From UBA4781 sp963556045 (GTDB lineage Bacteria; Chloroflexota; Anaerolineae; Anaerolineales; Anaerolineaceae), in NCBI GenBank assembly GCA_963556045.3, contig CAUVYA020000002.1, positions 2,356,001 through 2,420,000 of the forward strand: a stretch of 64,000 nucleotides of DNA. Direction: 5' to 3'. Below, one piece after another: positions 16,631 through 25,099 of this stretch. Under the pieces are notes generated by a model. It did not search any database, was not told the origin of the DNA, and saw only the letters and a list, made by a program, of their open reading frames with translations. Numbering within the stretch: position 1 is the first letter of the stretch; each line of letters begins with the position of its first letter. The translations under genes and the position numbers were made by a program.

Positions 16631-17457
16631 TCAATAAAAATATCTTTTCAAAATTAATCGGTTGGATAATCGCTATTGTTTTTCTTACGATCATCCTATT
16701 GCCGATCATCTATATCGCAGCTACCTCGTTGAAGATCCCTCTGGAAATTCGCACCTCCGGTGCTATTTTCCCGCAGGGTGGCGTCACTACTGAAAACTGG
16801 GTAAAAGCGTTTCGAAATGTTCCTTTGACCAAATACCTGCTTAATTCCACGGTCGTGGCTATCAGCAGTACCCTCATCACTTTGTTGATCGCTGTTCCGA
16901 CCATCTATACGGTTGTCAGGTTTAAAACTGGCGGAAATATACTTCCTTCACTTATTCTGGGGACGTATATGATGCCGCCTATTGTTGTGACCGTCCCGAT
17001 CTTTGCCATGATAAAAATTCTCAATTTGCAGGATAAGCTGGTTGGATTGATCCTGGTTCATTCCATGATGAATATTCCTCTGGCATTCTGGCTGCTGGAT
17101 AGCTACATCCGCAACATCCCGGTGGAATTGGAACATGCAGCCTGGGTGGATGGATACAGCAAATTTGATACATTGCTGAAAATTGTTTACCCTCTCATTA
17201 AACCAGGTGTGCTGTCTACGGGAGTGGTGTGCTTGATTATGTCCTGGAACGAATTTCTCTTTGCACTGATCCTGACGTACAGTGAGGCATCCAAGACATT
17301 TCCGATCGGTATTTCACAATATATCGGTGAGCATGGCATGCAGTTCGGTGAGATGTCAGCCGCAGCCCTGGCTGGGATCATCCCCATTTACATTTTGGTA
17401 TTCATCTTCTCCAAGAACCTGGTTGAAGGATTGGGAAGAAGTGGCGTGAAGGGCTAA
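16627..17457 (+). CDS. Carbohydrate ABC transporter permease (MalG/UgpE type)
   Basis: Second permease of the CUT1 importer, 276 residues and six helices. The N-terminal helix is LIGWIIAIVFLTIILLPIIY. The EAA-loop equivalent is EHAAWVDGYSKFDTLLKIVY (about 164-183), followed by PLIKPGVLSTG. A periplasmic LKIPLEIRTSGAIFP segment is typical of MalG-like partners. The start overlaps the stop of the first permease (ATGA), so the two are translationally coupled and expected 1:1. A GntR-like gene follows, splitting the permeases from the two ATPase genes. Confidence 0.93.
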   Translation: MINKNIFSKLIGWIIAIVFLTIILLPIIYIAATSLKIPLEIRTSGAIFPQGGVTTENWVKAFRNVPLTKYLLNSTVVAISSTLITLLIAVPTIYTVVRFKTGGNILPSLILGTYMMPPIVVTVPIFAMIKILNLQDKLVGLILVHSMMNIPLAFWLLDSYIRNIPVELEHAAWVDGYSKFDTLLKIVYPLIKPGVLSTGVVCLIMSWNEFLFALILTYSEASKTFPIGISQYIGEHGMQFGEMSAAALAGIIPIYILVFIFSKNLVEGLGRSGVKG

Positions 17458-17483
17458 TCTTTATTTAGGATATGAGGTTTGAA

Positions 17484-18197
17484 ATGAATGAAGTATTTTT
17501 TGAAATTGAAAAATGGTTGACCTCGCAGAAATTTGCGAATGGAACCAATTTACCGGCTGTCAAGGAATTGGCGAAAAAATTTAACGCCAGCGAACATGAA
17601 GTGGAAAGTGCGTTAAGTGAACTTGTATATGAAGGGTATGTGGAACGCGATCTTCGATCAGAAGAGCGCAAATATCACACTCCGGCTTATTCTTACTGGG
17701 GAACTCTGACCGGTACGCATTCGATCACCAAAGAAGCCAAGAAGCGCGGACAGAATCCCGGGGTAGAAATTCTGAACTGGGAACTGGTTGATGCCTGGCC
17801 CTCCATCCAGGAAAGGCTGAAACTGGATGCAGGCGATAAAGTGCAGATCATGGAAAGACTGCGCGCAGTGGATGATTTTCCGGTGGCGATCGAAACATCA
17901 TATTTCCCTGCCAAGCTGTATCCCGGTATCACAAAAGATATGTTCACCGAGACCGGCTCCGGACAATCCTCCTTTAAAGTGATGGAAGATAAATTTGGTC
18001 TGGTTTCTGACCGTGCTACCGATGAAGTGACATTAGCCTGTCTTGAAGAACGCGAAGCAAAATTTTTGCAGGTGCCTGCAGGAACACCGGTGCTGTTGCG
18101 TTTCCGCATTACCTGGGATCCTGATGATATTCCTATCAAAGCTTCCCGTGCAGTTTGGAAATTCCACGCGGGTTATGAAATGAGCCTGCACAAATAA
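17484..18197 (+). CDS. GntR/HutC-family UTRA protein with degenerate DNA-binding helix
   Basis: Protein of 237 residues. The ATG at 17484 follows GAGG at 17474-17477; an upstream ATG at 17472 adds four residues with poor spacing. Residues 1-65 form a GntR-like winged helix, but the recognition-helix segment, normally S-R-x-T-(V/I)-R, reads SEHEVESAL (36-44). The two conserved arginines are replaced by glutamates. The rest is an UTRA ligand-binding domain with VQIMERLRAVDDFPVAIET and VPAGTPVLLRFRITWDPDD. It sits inside the importer operon. It may have lost DNA binding and act as a ligand sensor or partner of the intact GntR at 22523, or it may bind an unusual site. Confidence 0.8.
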   Translation: MNEVFFEIEKWLTSQKFANGTNLPAVKELAKKFNASEHEVESALSELVYEGYVERDLRSEERKYHTPAYSYWGTLTGTHSITKEAKKRGQNPGVEILNWELVDAWPSIQERLKLDAGDKVQIMERLRAVDDFPVAIETSYFPAKLYPGITKDMFTETGSGQSSFKVMEDKFGLVSDRATDEVTLACLEEREAKFLQVPAGTPVLLRFRITWDPDDIPIKASRAVWKFHAGYEMSLHK

Positions 18198-18213
18198 GAT
18201 CAGGAGATGAAAC

Positions 18214-19326
18214 GTGGCTAGTGTCGAACTACGTAACGTTTGGAAAATATATAAAGGCGACGTTGAAGCAGTAAAGAATGTTTCCTGGAAGTGTGAGGAT
18301 CGAGAATTCTTTTCGATTCTGGGACCTTCAGGATGCGGAAAATCTTCTTCACTGCGTATGATTGCTGGTTTGGAAGAGATCACGAAAGGGCACATCCTTT
18401 TCAATGATAAAGTTGTAAATAACCTGCGCCCGAAAGAACGCAATATTGCCATGGTTTTCGAGAACTGGGCGCTTTATCCCAACCTGAGTGTTTATGAAAA
18501 TATTGCTTTCCCGCTGCGAGCCAGAAAGATGTCTAAAGAGGTCATTGATGAGAAAGTGAAAATGGCTGCCAAATTTCTGGATCTGGAACCTATTCTGAAA
18601 AAGAATACCCGCCATTTATCGGGTGGGGAAATGCAGCGGGTTTCCATCGGGCGCGCGATCGTACGTGAGCCGGATGTGTTGATCATGGATGAACCCATTT
18701 CCCATTTAGATGCGAGTTTACGTGCTCGTATGCGGGAGGAGTTGAAAACACAGGTCAGTAGACTGGGTGTGACAACCCTTTACATCACTCATGACCAGGT
18801 CGAATCCATGGCTATGGCTGATCGCATTGCTGTCATGAACCTTGGTGAAATTCAGCAGATCGGTACGCCGCTGGAGATTTATCATCACCCGACTAATGAA
18901 TTCGTGGCAGGTTTTATTGGGGAACCGCCCACAAATTTCATGGATTGCGAGATCAGCAAAGATGATGGAAATATTAAGGTCTCATGTTCTGCTTTCAAAT
19001 TTGACTTAAATGAAACATGGGTGAAACGCTTCACTGCTGCTCCGCAGAAAAAAGTTCGCCTGGGTGTACGACCTGAAGATATCAGAGTTTCTTTTTCACA
19101 GAGTGCGAATTGTTGTGGATTAGAGGTAGATTTCGTGGAAATCCAGGGTGATCGCACTATTATCACTCTTAAAGTAGGCGACCAAATTTTCCTGTCTGAA
19201 ATACTGGGAGATGTTCGCCCTGAAATCGGTCAGACGATCTATGTGAATTTCAATCAGGAACATATTCACTTCTTCTCTCAGGAAGACGGGACGAATATAT
19301 TCTTTGATGCCGAGCTGGAAAGTTAA
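18214..19326 (+). CDS. Carbohydrate ABC transporter ATPase 1 (MsmK/UgpC type)
   Basis: Cytoplasmic ATPase of 370 residues starting at GTG after AGGAGATG. Canonical motifs: Walker A GPSGCGKS (37-44), signature LSGGE (135-139), Walker B with D159-E160, and the switch histidine in ITHDQ (H193). The Q-loop glutamine is glutamate (E83, VFENWALYP), shared with the second ATPase. The C-terminal third is the TOBE/regulatory domain typical of sugar importers (KKVRLGVRPEDIRVSF). It is followed at 12 bases by a non-identical second ATPase, so the transporter is probably powered by a heterodimer. Confidence 0.93.
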   Translation: MASVELRNVWKIYKGDVEAVKNVSWKCEDREFFSILGPSGCGKSSSLRMIAGLEEITKGHILFNDKVVNNLRPKERNIAMVFENWALYPNLSVYENIAFPLRARKMSKEVIDEKVKMAAKFLDLEPILKKNTRHLSGGEMQRVSIGRAIVREPDVLIMDEPISHLDASLRARMREELKTQVSRLGVTTLYITHDQVESMAMADRIAVMNLGEIQQIGTPLEIYHHPTNEFVAGFIGEPPTNFMDCEISKDDGNIKVSCSAFKFDLNETWVKRFTAAPQKKVRLGVRPEDIRVSFSQSANCCGLEVDFVEIQGDRTIITLKVGDQIFLSEILGDVRPEIGQTIYVNFNQEHIHFFSQEDGTNIFFDAELES

Positions 19327-19338
19327 GGAAGGTCAAGA

Positions 19339-20442
19339 ATGGCCAGTCTAGAATTACAAAATATTACAAAAACTTTTAGAAAAAAGGTCGCGCTCAAGGA
19401 TGTGAGTTTTCGTTGTAAAGAAGGTGAGATGTTCTGCCTGCTGGGTGCTTCCGGGGCAGGGAAATCCACCAGCATCAATGTCATATCAGGGGTGTTGGAA
19501 CCTGATTCTGGCAAAGTGTTGATCGGTGACAGAGATCAATCTGACGTTTTTCCTCAAGATCGAAATATCGCAACGGCATTTGAAAATTATGCCTTGTACC
19601 CGCATATGAACGTGCGAGAGAATTTACTCTTTCCCTTGAACTCACCTATTCGTAAAAAACAATATTCGAAAGCGGAAAAAGAATTACGGGTCAATGAGGT
19701 CGCAGAAATGCTGGGGATCTCAGAACTTCTGCAGCGAAAACCACAGGAACTCTCTGGTGGGCAGAAACAGCGTGTTGCGCTGGGGCGCACTCTTGTACGA
19801 AGACCGAACGCTTTTTTGCTGGATGAACCCATTTCCCATCTGGACGCGAAGCTGCGCCACCGCATGCGCTCAGAATTGAAACGCATTCAACGTGAATTCG
19901 GGGTCACTACACTCTATTCAACCCCTGACCAGCTGGAAGCGCTTTCTATGGCTGACACAATCGCTGTGCTTAAGGAAGGTGAAATACAGCAGATCGGTAC
20001 CCCTGATGACATTTACTACAAACCGGATAATATCTTTGTTGCCCAATTCCTGGGCGATCCTCCTATGAATCTGCTCCCGGTCGATTACCAGGGCAGTTTT
20101 GTGGTAGTGGATTGCGACTCGCCATATCAATTACCGATCCCACAGAAAGATCAGCAGATGCTGAATGAAAAGATCGGTTCTTGTCAGATCATGGTGGGAG
20201 TCCGTCCGCGTGACATCCGTTTTGTAGATTCGGATGATAAGGAGGCATTGACAAAAGGAACGATCAAGATCGTTGAAACACTCGGTCAAACTACCATCGT
20301 CAATGTTCAGGTGGCTTCTGAAGAGATAAAAGTCAAGACCCATACAGATCTGGTGCCAAAAGTAGGGACACAAATCGGCATGGTGTATGACCTGCAGAAT
20401 TTATATTATTTTGATCGGGAAACATCGCTTTCTATCCATTAA
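19339..20442 (+). CDS. Carbohydrate ABC transporter ATPase 2, switch histidine absent
   Basis: Second ATPase, 367 residues. Walker A GASGAGKS (37-44), signature LSGGQ (138-142) and Walker B FLLDEP (159-164) are intact. The H-loop, normally T-H-D-Q, reads STPDQ, so P196 replaces the switch histidine needed for efficient hydrolysis in this family. The Q-loop is E82 (AFENYALYP). The C-terminal TOBE domain is present (IMVGVRPRDIRFVDS). Together with ATPase 1 this predicts a heterodimer with one full and one weakened catalytic site. That arrangement is common in ABC exporters but less usual in CUT1 importers. It precedes the aldo/keto reductase gene. Confidence 0.9.
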   Translation: MASLELQNITKTFRKKVALKDVSFRCKEGEMFCLLGASGAGKSTSINVISGVLEPDSGKVLIGDRDQSDVFPQDRNIATAFENYALYPHMNVRENLLFPLNSPIRKKQYSKAEKELRVNEVAEMLGISELLQRKPQELSGGQKQRVALGRTLVRRPNAFLLDEPISHLDAKLRHRMRSELKRIQREFGVTTLYSTPDQLEALSMADTIAVLKEGEIQQIGTPDDIYYKPDNIFVAQFLGDPPMNLLPVDYQGSFVVVDCDSPYQLPIPQKDQQMLNEKIGSCQIMVGVRPRDIRFVDSDDKEALTKGTIKIVETLGQTTIVNVQVASEEIKVKTHTDLVPKVGTQIGMVYDLQNLYYFDRETSLSIH

Positions 20443-20454
20443 AAGGAGAATGAT

Positions 20455-21435
20455 GTGAAGACAAAAAGGCTGGGAAACAGTGAATTATGGGTGACACCGA
20501 TCGGTCTGGGTACCTGGGCGATCGGCGGCGGTGACAACCCGTATGGATGGGGCGCACAGGATGACGAGGATTCCATACGAACCATTCAGCATGCAGTTGA
20601 TGTTGGTATCAACTGGATCGATACTGCCAAAGGATACGGTCACGGTCATTCTGAAGAGATCGTTGGGCAGGCGCTCAAAGGACGTCGCGATAAAGTAAAT
20701 ATCGCCACCAAATGCGGTATTTTGTGGAAGGAAGATGGTTCGGATATTTACGGGCACCTGAAAGCCGAAAGCATCAAAAGAGAAGTTGAATCAAGCCTGC
20801 AGCGTTTGCAGACGGATGTGATCGATCTATATCAGATCCACTGGCCTCTGCCGGACGAAGATATCGAAGAGGGCTGGCAGGCTATCTCTGACCTGATCGA
20901 TGAAGGAAAAGTGCGATACGGTGGAGTTTCCAACTTTAATGTTGACCAGTTAAAACGGATCGCTCCCATTCGGCAGGTTACCTCTCTCCAGCCTCCCTAC
21001 AGCATGATCAAACCGGAGATTGAATCTGGTATTCTGCCGTACTGCGCTCAACAAAATATAGGGGTGATCGTTTACAGCCCCATGCAGGCGGGTTTGTTGA
21101 GTGGAAAATTCACACCAGAACGGGCAGCAAAACTTCCGGCGGATGACTGGCGCAAGGGTGATCCGAATTTTCAGGATCCGATCCTTTCCATCAATCTTGA
21201 GATGGTGGCAGCATTACAAAGTATTGCTGAACGCAATGGGATCAGTATGGCGGTTCTGGCAATCGCCTGGACACTACGGCGTCCAGAAGTAACGGCTGCC
21301 ATTGTGGGAGCAAGACGACCTTCCCAGATCGAAGAAACGGTTAAAGCAGGTGAAGTGGAACTCAGCAGTGCTGAATGGCAGGAAGTAGAAGATTTGCTGG
21401 TTGCCAGGAAACAAAAAATTGAAGAAATGCAATGA
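20455..21435 (+). CDS. Aldo/keto reductase
   Basis: NAD(P)H-dependent oxidoreductase of 326 residues with a TIM-barrel fold. It starts at GTG after AAAAGGAG. Motifs: GLGTWAIGGG near residue 17, the catalytic DTAKGYGHGHSEEIVG (D and Y), TKCGI, DLYQIHWP (H) and a C-terminal cofactor segment AAIVGARRPSQIEE. The catalytic tetrad Asp-Tyr-Lys-His can be placed. In this operon it probably interconverts a sugar and a polyol or lactone; the direction cannot be told. Its stop lies about 15 bases before the start of the frameshifted dehydrogenase. Confidence 0.9.
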   Translation: MKTKRLGNSELWVTPIGLGTWAIGGGDNPYGWGAQDDEDSIRTIQHAVDVGINWIDTAKGYGHGHSEEIVGQALKGRRDKVNIATKCGILWKEDGSDIYGHLKAESIKREVESSLQRLQTDVIDLYQIHWPLPDEDIEEGWQAISDLIDEGKVRYGGVSNFNVDQLKRIAPIRQVTSLQPPYSMIKPEIESGILPYCAQQNIGVIVYSPMQAGLLSGKFTPERAAKLPADDWRKGDPNFQDPILSINLEMVAALQSIAERNGISMAVLAIAWTLRRPEVTAAIVGARRPSQIEETVKAGEVELSSAEWQEVEDLLVARKQKIEEMQ

Positions 21436-21449
21436 TGCGAGGGATGAAC

Positions 21450-22510
21450 ATGAAAGTAGCTGTACTGAATGATTTATTCGTAACAAAAGATGTGCTGGAA
21501 GGCTCATTTAAAAAAGTATTTGAAAAATCCGGCATGGTTTTTGAATATGTATATCTGGAAGATACCTGGCCGGTTACCCCCGTACAGAAAACAGATGAGA
21601 TCAGTGAGTTTGTCGGAGATGAAGAACAAACGGCAAAAATTGTGGAAGATGTTGACATCATCATTACCCACACAGCTCCCATTTCGGAGATGGTAGTATC
21701 AAGAGCAAAAATCTCAAATTGGTTGGTGCTGCGAGAGGAGGACCGGTAAACATCAATTGGGATGCCTGCACGAAACGTGGGATACCGGTTTTATATGCTC
21801 CCGGCAGAAATTCCGGAGCGGTAGCCGAATTCACCATCGGATTAATGCTTTCAGTTTCTCGTAATATCGCTCGTTCCCATACATCTCTAATGCGTGACAA
21901 ACGATGGAGAGGAGATCTGTATACTCTTGGGGAAGTTGGAAAAGAATTGAATTCCTCCGTAGTAGGTTTGCTTGGATTTGGCGCTATCGGGCGAAAGGTG
22001 GCACGTATGGTTCTTGCATTCGGCGCTGAGGTAATGGTCTACGATCCATACGTTCCTGAACAGGATATCGTGCAGGCAGGATGCAGCTCCGCCTCTGTTG
22101 ATGAGATATTGACTTCGTGTGATTATATTTCATTGCACATGCGTGAAACAGATGAGACACGCGGAATGATCAGCGAAAAAGAGATCTCCAAAATGAAGAA
22201 GACGGCTTATATAATTAATACAGCCCGGGGTGGTTTGATCGATCATGATGCACTGTACTCTGCTTTGAAAGCACATCGTATTGCAGGCGCAGGATTGGAT
22301 ATCTTCGAAGCAGAACCTCCTTCTTCAGACAGTCCATTGTTCGATTTGGATAACGTCACTGCGACCACCCATCTGGGGGGGGCTTCCGTTCAAGCTGCGG
22401 AGATCGGCGCCAGTGTTCTTTCGCAGGGAGTATATGAGTACATCGTCGAGAAAAAAATACCAGAATATTGTGTTAATAAAGACTTTGAGAAATTTTCGAT
22501 GAATGGATGA
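21450..22510 (+). pseudogene. D-2-hydroxyacid (phosphoglycerate-type) dehydrogenase interrupted by a frameshift
   Basis: Two overlapping reading frames together make one NAD-dependent D-2-hydroxyacid dehydrogenase of about 350 residues. The first frame, from the ATG at 21450 after GAGGG, ends at 21749 after SRAKISNW. The second continues with GAARGGPVNINWDAC. One missing base in the A-run at 21707-21711 (five A where six would restore SRAKNLKLVGAARGG) explains the break. The rest is intact: LLGFGAIGRKVARMVLAFGAEV (NAD site), NTARGGLIDHDAL, DIFEAEPP and the histidine in TTHLGG. It is either a real inactivating change or a base-call error in a homopolymer. The catalytic part lies wholly in the second frame. 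Confidence 0.85.
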
Positions 22511-22522
22511 AAGGAACTTGAT

Positions 22523-23263
22523 GTGATAGGAAAAATAAACAAAGATCTTCCAATACCGTTGTATTTTCAGGTTATGCAAATCCTCCAAAAAGAAATCGAG
22601 GATGGTACCTATCCTCCCGGAAGTTATATACCGACAGAGGCGCAATTAGAGGAGCGTTTCAATGTCAGCCGGGCAACCATTCGCAAAGCGCTTTCTGAGC
22701 TGGTACACCAGGGTTATCTGGAAAGACGTCGTTCCAAAGGTACTATTGTAGCCGGTGTTAAACTCGAAGAGAATTTGCAGGAATTATGCAGTTTCACAGA
22801 TCAATTCATCAGTAAAGGAATTCAGCTTGTTACGAAGATCATTGATTTCCAAACCATTGCATGTTCAGAGAAAATAGCCAGAAAACTTGAGATCGAACCG
22901 GGCAAACCTGTCCATTATATGCAGCGCTTGCGATTGGTAGAAGATGCACCTGTGGCTTTAGAACACTGGTACGCACCGGAAAGTTATTTCCCTGGATTAT
23001 CGAAGGATTTGTTCGGTGAAACCGGTTTGGAGCAATCAACCTATTACATTTTGTATCAGAATTATGACCTAAAAGTTGTAAAAGCAGAAGATTCCATGAG
23101 CGCAGTATCTCTACGGCAGAGTGAGGCTGAATTATTGTGTGTTGACGAAGGTATTCCCGCACTTCTTCGCACAAGACTTTCTTATAACGCTACTGGTACG
23201 CCCGTAAGCTATGGCTCTGGTATCTATTTAATAAAAATCAAAATGGTTCTGGAAACGAAATAA
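22523..23263 (+). CDS. GntR/HutC-family transcriptional regulator
   Basis: DNA-binding repressor-type protein of 246 residues, starting at GTG after AAAGGAAC. The winged helix is canonical: IPTEAQLEERFNVSRATIRK (36-55), then QGYLERRRSKGTIV. The UTRA effector domain follows with KPVHYMQRLRLVEDAPVALE and a late PALLRTRLSYNATGTPVSYG. UTRA domains bind small sugars or phosphates, so it probably senses a pathway intermediate and controls the operon starting near 12.56 kb. Unlike the protein at 17484 its recognition helix keeps both arginines, so it is the likely functional regulator of the pair. Confidence 0.92.
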   Translation: MIGKINKDLPIPLYFQVMQILQKEIEDGTYPPGSYIPTEAQLEERFNVSRATIRKALSELVHQGYLERRRSKGTIVAGVKLEENLQELCSFTDQFISKGIQLVTKIIDFQTIACSEKIARKLEIEPGKPVHYMQRLRLVEDAPVALEHWYAPESYFPGLSKDLFGETGLEQSTYYILYQNYDLKVVKAEDSMSAVSLRQSEAELLCVDEGIPALLRTRLSYNATGTPVSYGSGIYLIKIKMVLETK

Positions 23264-23285
23264 ATCATAATAAAAAAGGATTGGT

Positions 23286-24029
23286 ATGAAAGCATTAACA
23301 GTATTTGATATTGCAGAAATGATCGATCATTCTTTGCTGAGACCAACGCTGACCAATGAAGAATTTCAACAGGGCATTGAATTAGCCCGTAAGTACAAGA
23401 TGGCTACCTGTTGTGTGGCACCTTATGATGTGGAACGCGCGTATAAGGGATTGGACGGCAGCGGGGTTTTAGTCAGCACGGTCATTGATTTCCCACATGG
23501 CTCGAATGTGACGGCTGCCAAAGTATTTGAGGCGCAGCTAGCCATGGATAATGGAGCCAGTTCTCTCGATATGGTGCTGGCGATCAGCCGCCTTGTGTCA
23601 GGAGAGTATGAATATGTTGAGCAGGATATCCGGCAGGTGGTGGAATGTGCTCATGCGCGTAATATCAGCGTCAAGGTCATTTTTGAAAATTGTTTCCTGA
23701 CAAAAGAAATGATCGTAAAAGCATGCGAACTGACCGAAAAGGCAGGTGCCGATTATGTGAAAACCTCCACCGGATACGGTGGGGGCGGAGCTACCCTGGC
23801 AGACTGTTATTTGATGCGGCAGAGCACCGCTGAAAAGGTTGCTGTTAAAGCAGCGGGCGGCATCCGCACCTTGGATGATGTGCTTGCGTATAGAGCCATC
23901 GGAACCAGGATGATCGGAACTCGTGCCAGCGCAGCCATTCTGGATGAAGCAGAAAAAAGATTCGCGGAAGGTTCATTGACTGAAATGGACCCCTCGGATG
24001 TCATCGCAAAAATCAATGCTGAGGAGTGA
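23286..24029 (+). CDS. DeoC/deoxyribose-phosphate aldolase family protein
   Basis: Class I aldolase of 247 residues that cleaves 2-deoxyribose-5-phosphate or a similar phosphorylated sugar through a lysine Schiff base. Visible residues: DHSLLRP (14-20), catalytic ASSLDMVL (D95), Schiff-base lysine in ADYVKTSTGYGGGGA (K159) and the second active-site lysine in VKAAGGIRT (K188). All catalytic positions of DERA are present. The family also includes LsrF-related enzymes, so the substrate may be another deoxy- or keto-sugar phosphate made by the kinase and dehydrogenases of this operon. The next gene begins 5 bases after the stop. Confidence 0.88.
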   Translation: MKALTVFDIAEMIDHSLLRPTLTNEEFQQGIELARKYKMATCCVAPYDVERAYKGLDGSGVLVSTVIDFPHGSNVTAAKVFEAQLAMDNGASSLDMVLAISRLVSGEYEYVEQDIRQVVECAHARNISVKVIFENCFLTKEMIVKACELTEKAGADYVKTSTGYGGGGATLADCYLMRQSTAEKVAVKAAGGIRTLDDVLAYRAIGTRMIGTRASAAILDEAEKRFAEGSLTEMDPSDVIAKINAEE

Positions 24030-24034
24030 TCATT

Positions 24035-25090
24035 ATGAGTAAGATGAATGCAGCCCTTTTTTATGGACCGATGGATGTAAGATTTGAACAAACAGAAATT
24101 CCAAAACCCGGTCCGGGTGAATTACTGGTAAAGGTGGGAGCGGCATTAACCTGCGGTACAGATATCAAGACCTATGAACGTGGTCATCCTACTATCATCA
24201 AAACAACGCCGTCTACGTTCGGACATGAATTCAGTGGAGAAGTAGTTGAAGTTGGTGAAGGCGTAAAAGAGTTCAAGGTAGGCAGCCGTGTAGCGACCTG
24301 CAACGCAGTTCCCTGTATGGAATGTTTTTACTGCCGGCGCGGACAGTTCAATCTCTGCGAAGATCTACTGATATTGAATGGTGCCTATGCAGAATATATT
24401 GTCATTCCCGCCCGTATGGTAAAGTACAACGTGTATGAATTACCCGAAGGAATGACTTATGAAGAAGCGGCTGTGTCTGAACCGCTTGGCACTGCGCTGC
24501 ACTCCATACGCAGTATACAGATCATCCCAGGAGATACGGTAGTCGTACTGGGGTCGGGTCCATTAGGATTGATGCTGGCTCGTTTGGCAGTACTGCAGGG
24601 CGGGCGTGTCATCCTCTCTGGAGAAATCACAGAAGAGCGCAGGAGAGTTGCCAGTGATTATGGCGTGGTAGATTTCATCGACATTCGTGAACACAGCACG
24701 GAAGAACGGGTGCAGATGGTAATGGATATGACCGATGGAAAACGCGGTGCTGATGTATCCATTGAAGCAGTCGGATTTCCACAGGCATGGGAAGAAGCCA
24801 TGCAGATGGTTCGCAAACGTGGGACGGTGCTCTTCCACGGAGGCTGCAAGAGCGGCACAACAGTCTCTCTCGATACGAAAACCATGCACTATGCTGAATT
24901 AACCTTATACGGAAGATATCACCAGATCCCTGATGATTATCGTCGTGCATTCAATTTATTGAAATATCGTTTGGTGGATGGTCGCAAGCTTGTCACCGAA
25001 ACCCTGCCACTCAGCCAGTTGCTGGATGCGTTTGGCAAAGTACGCAAATTTGAGGGAATTAAATTTGCAATTGATCCCTCAAAAATGTAG
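24035..25090 (+). CDS. Zinc-dependent medium-chain alcohol dehydrogenase
   Basis: NAD(P)-dependent dehydrogenase of 351 residues. The ATG at 24035 follows GAGGAG at 24021-24026 with 8-base spacing; a GTG at 24026 overlaps that site. Catalytic-zinc residues lie in TCGTDIKTYERGH and GHEFSGEV. The structural-zinc cysteines are in PCMECFYCRRGQFNLC. The Rossmann motif is VVVLGSGPLGLMLARLA. Length and motifs fit the threonine/sorbitol dehydrogenase group. In context it probably oxidises a polyol or sugar phosphate feeding the aldolase. The following methyltransferase-like gene starts 9 bases downstream. Confidence 0.9.
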   Translation: MSKMNAALFYGPMDVRFEQTEIPKPGPGELLVKVGAALTCGTDIKTYERGHPTIIKTTPSTFGHEFSGEVVEVGEGVKEFKVGSRVATCNAVPCMECFYCRRGQFNLCEDLLILNGAYAEYIVIPARMVKYNVYELPEGMTYEEAAVSEPLGTALHSIRSIQIIPGDTVVVLGSGPLGLMLARLAVLQGGRVILSGEITEERRRVASDYGVVDFIDIREHSTEERVQMVMDMTDGKRGADVSIEAVGFPQAWEEAMQMVRKRGTVLFHGGCKSGTTVSLDTKTMHYAELTLYGRYHQIPDDYRRAFNLLKYRLVDGRKLVTETLPLSQLLDAFGKVRKFEGIKFAIDPSKM

Positions 25091-25099
25091 GAGAAATTC

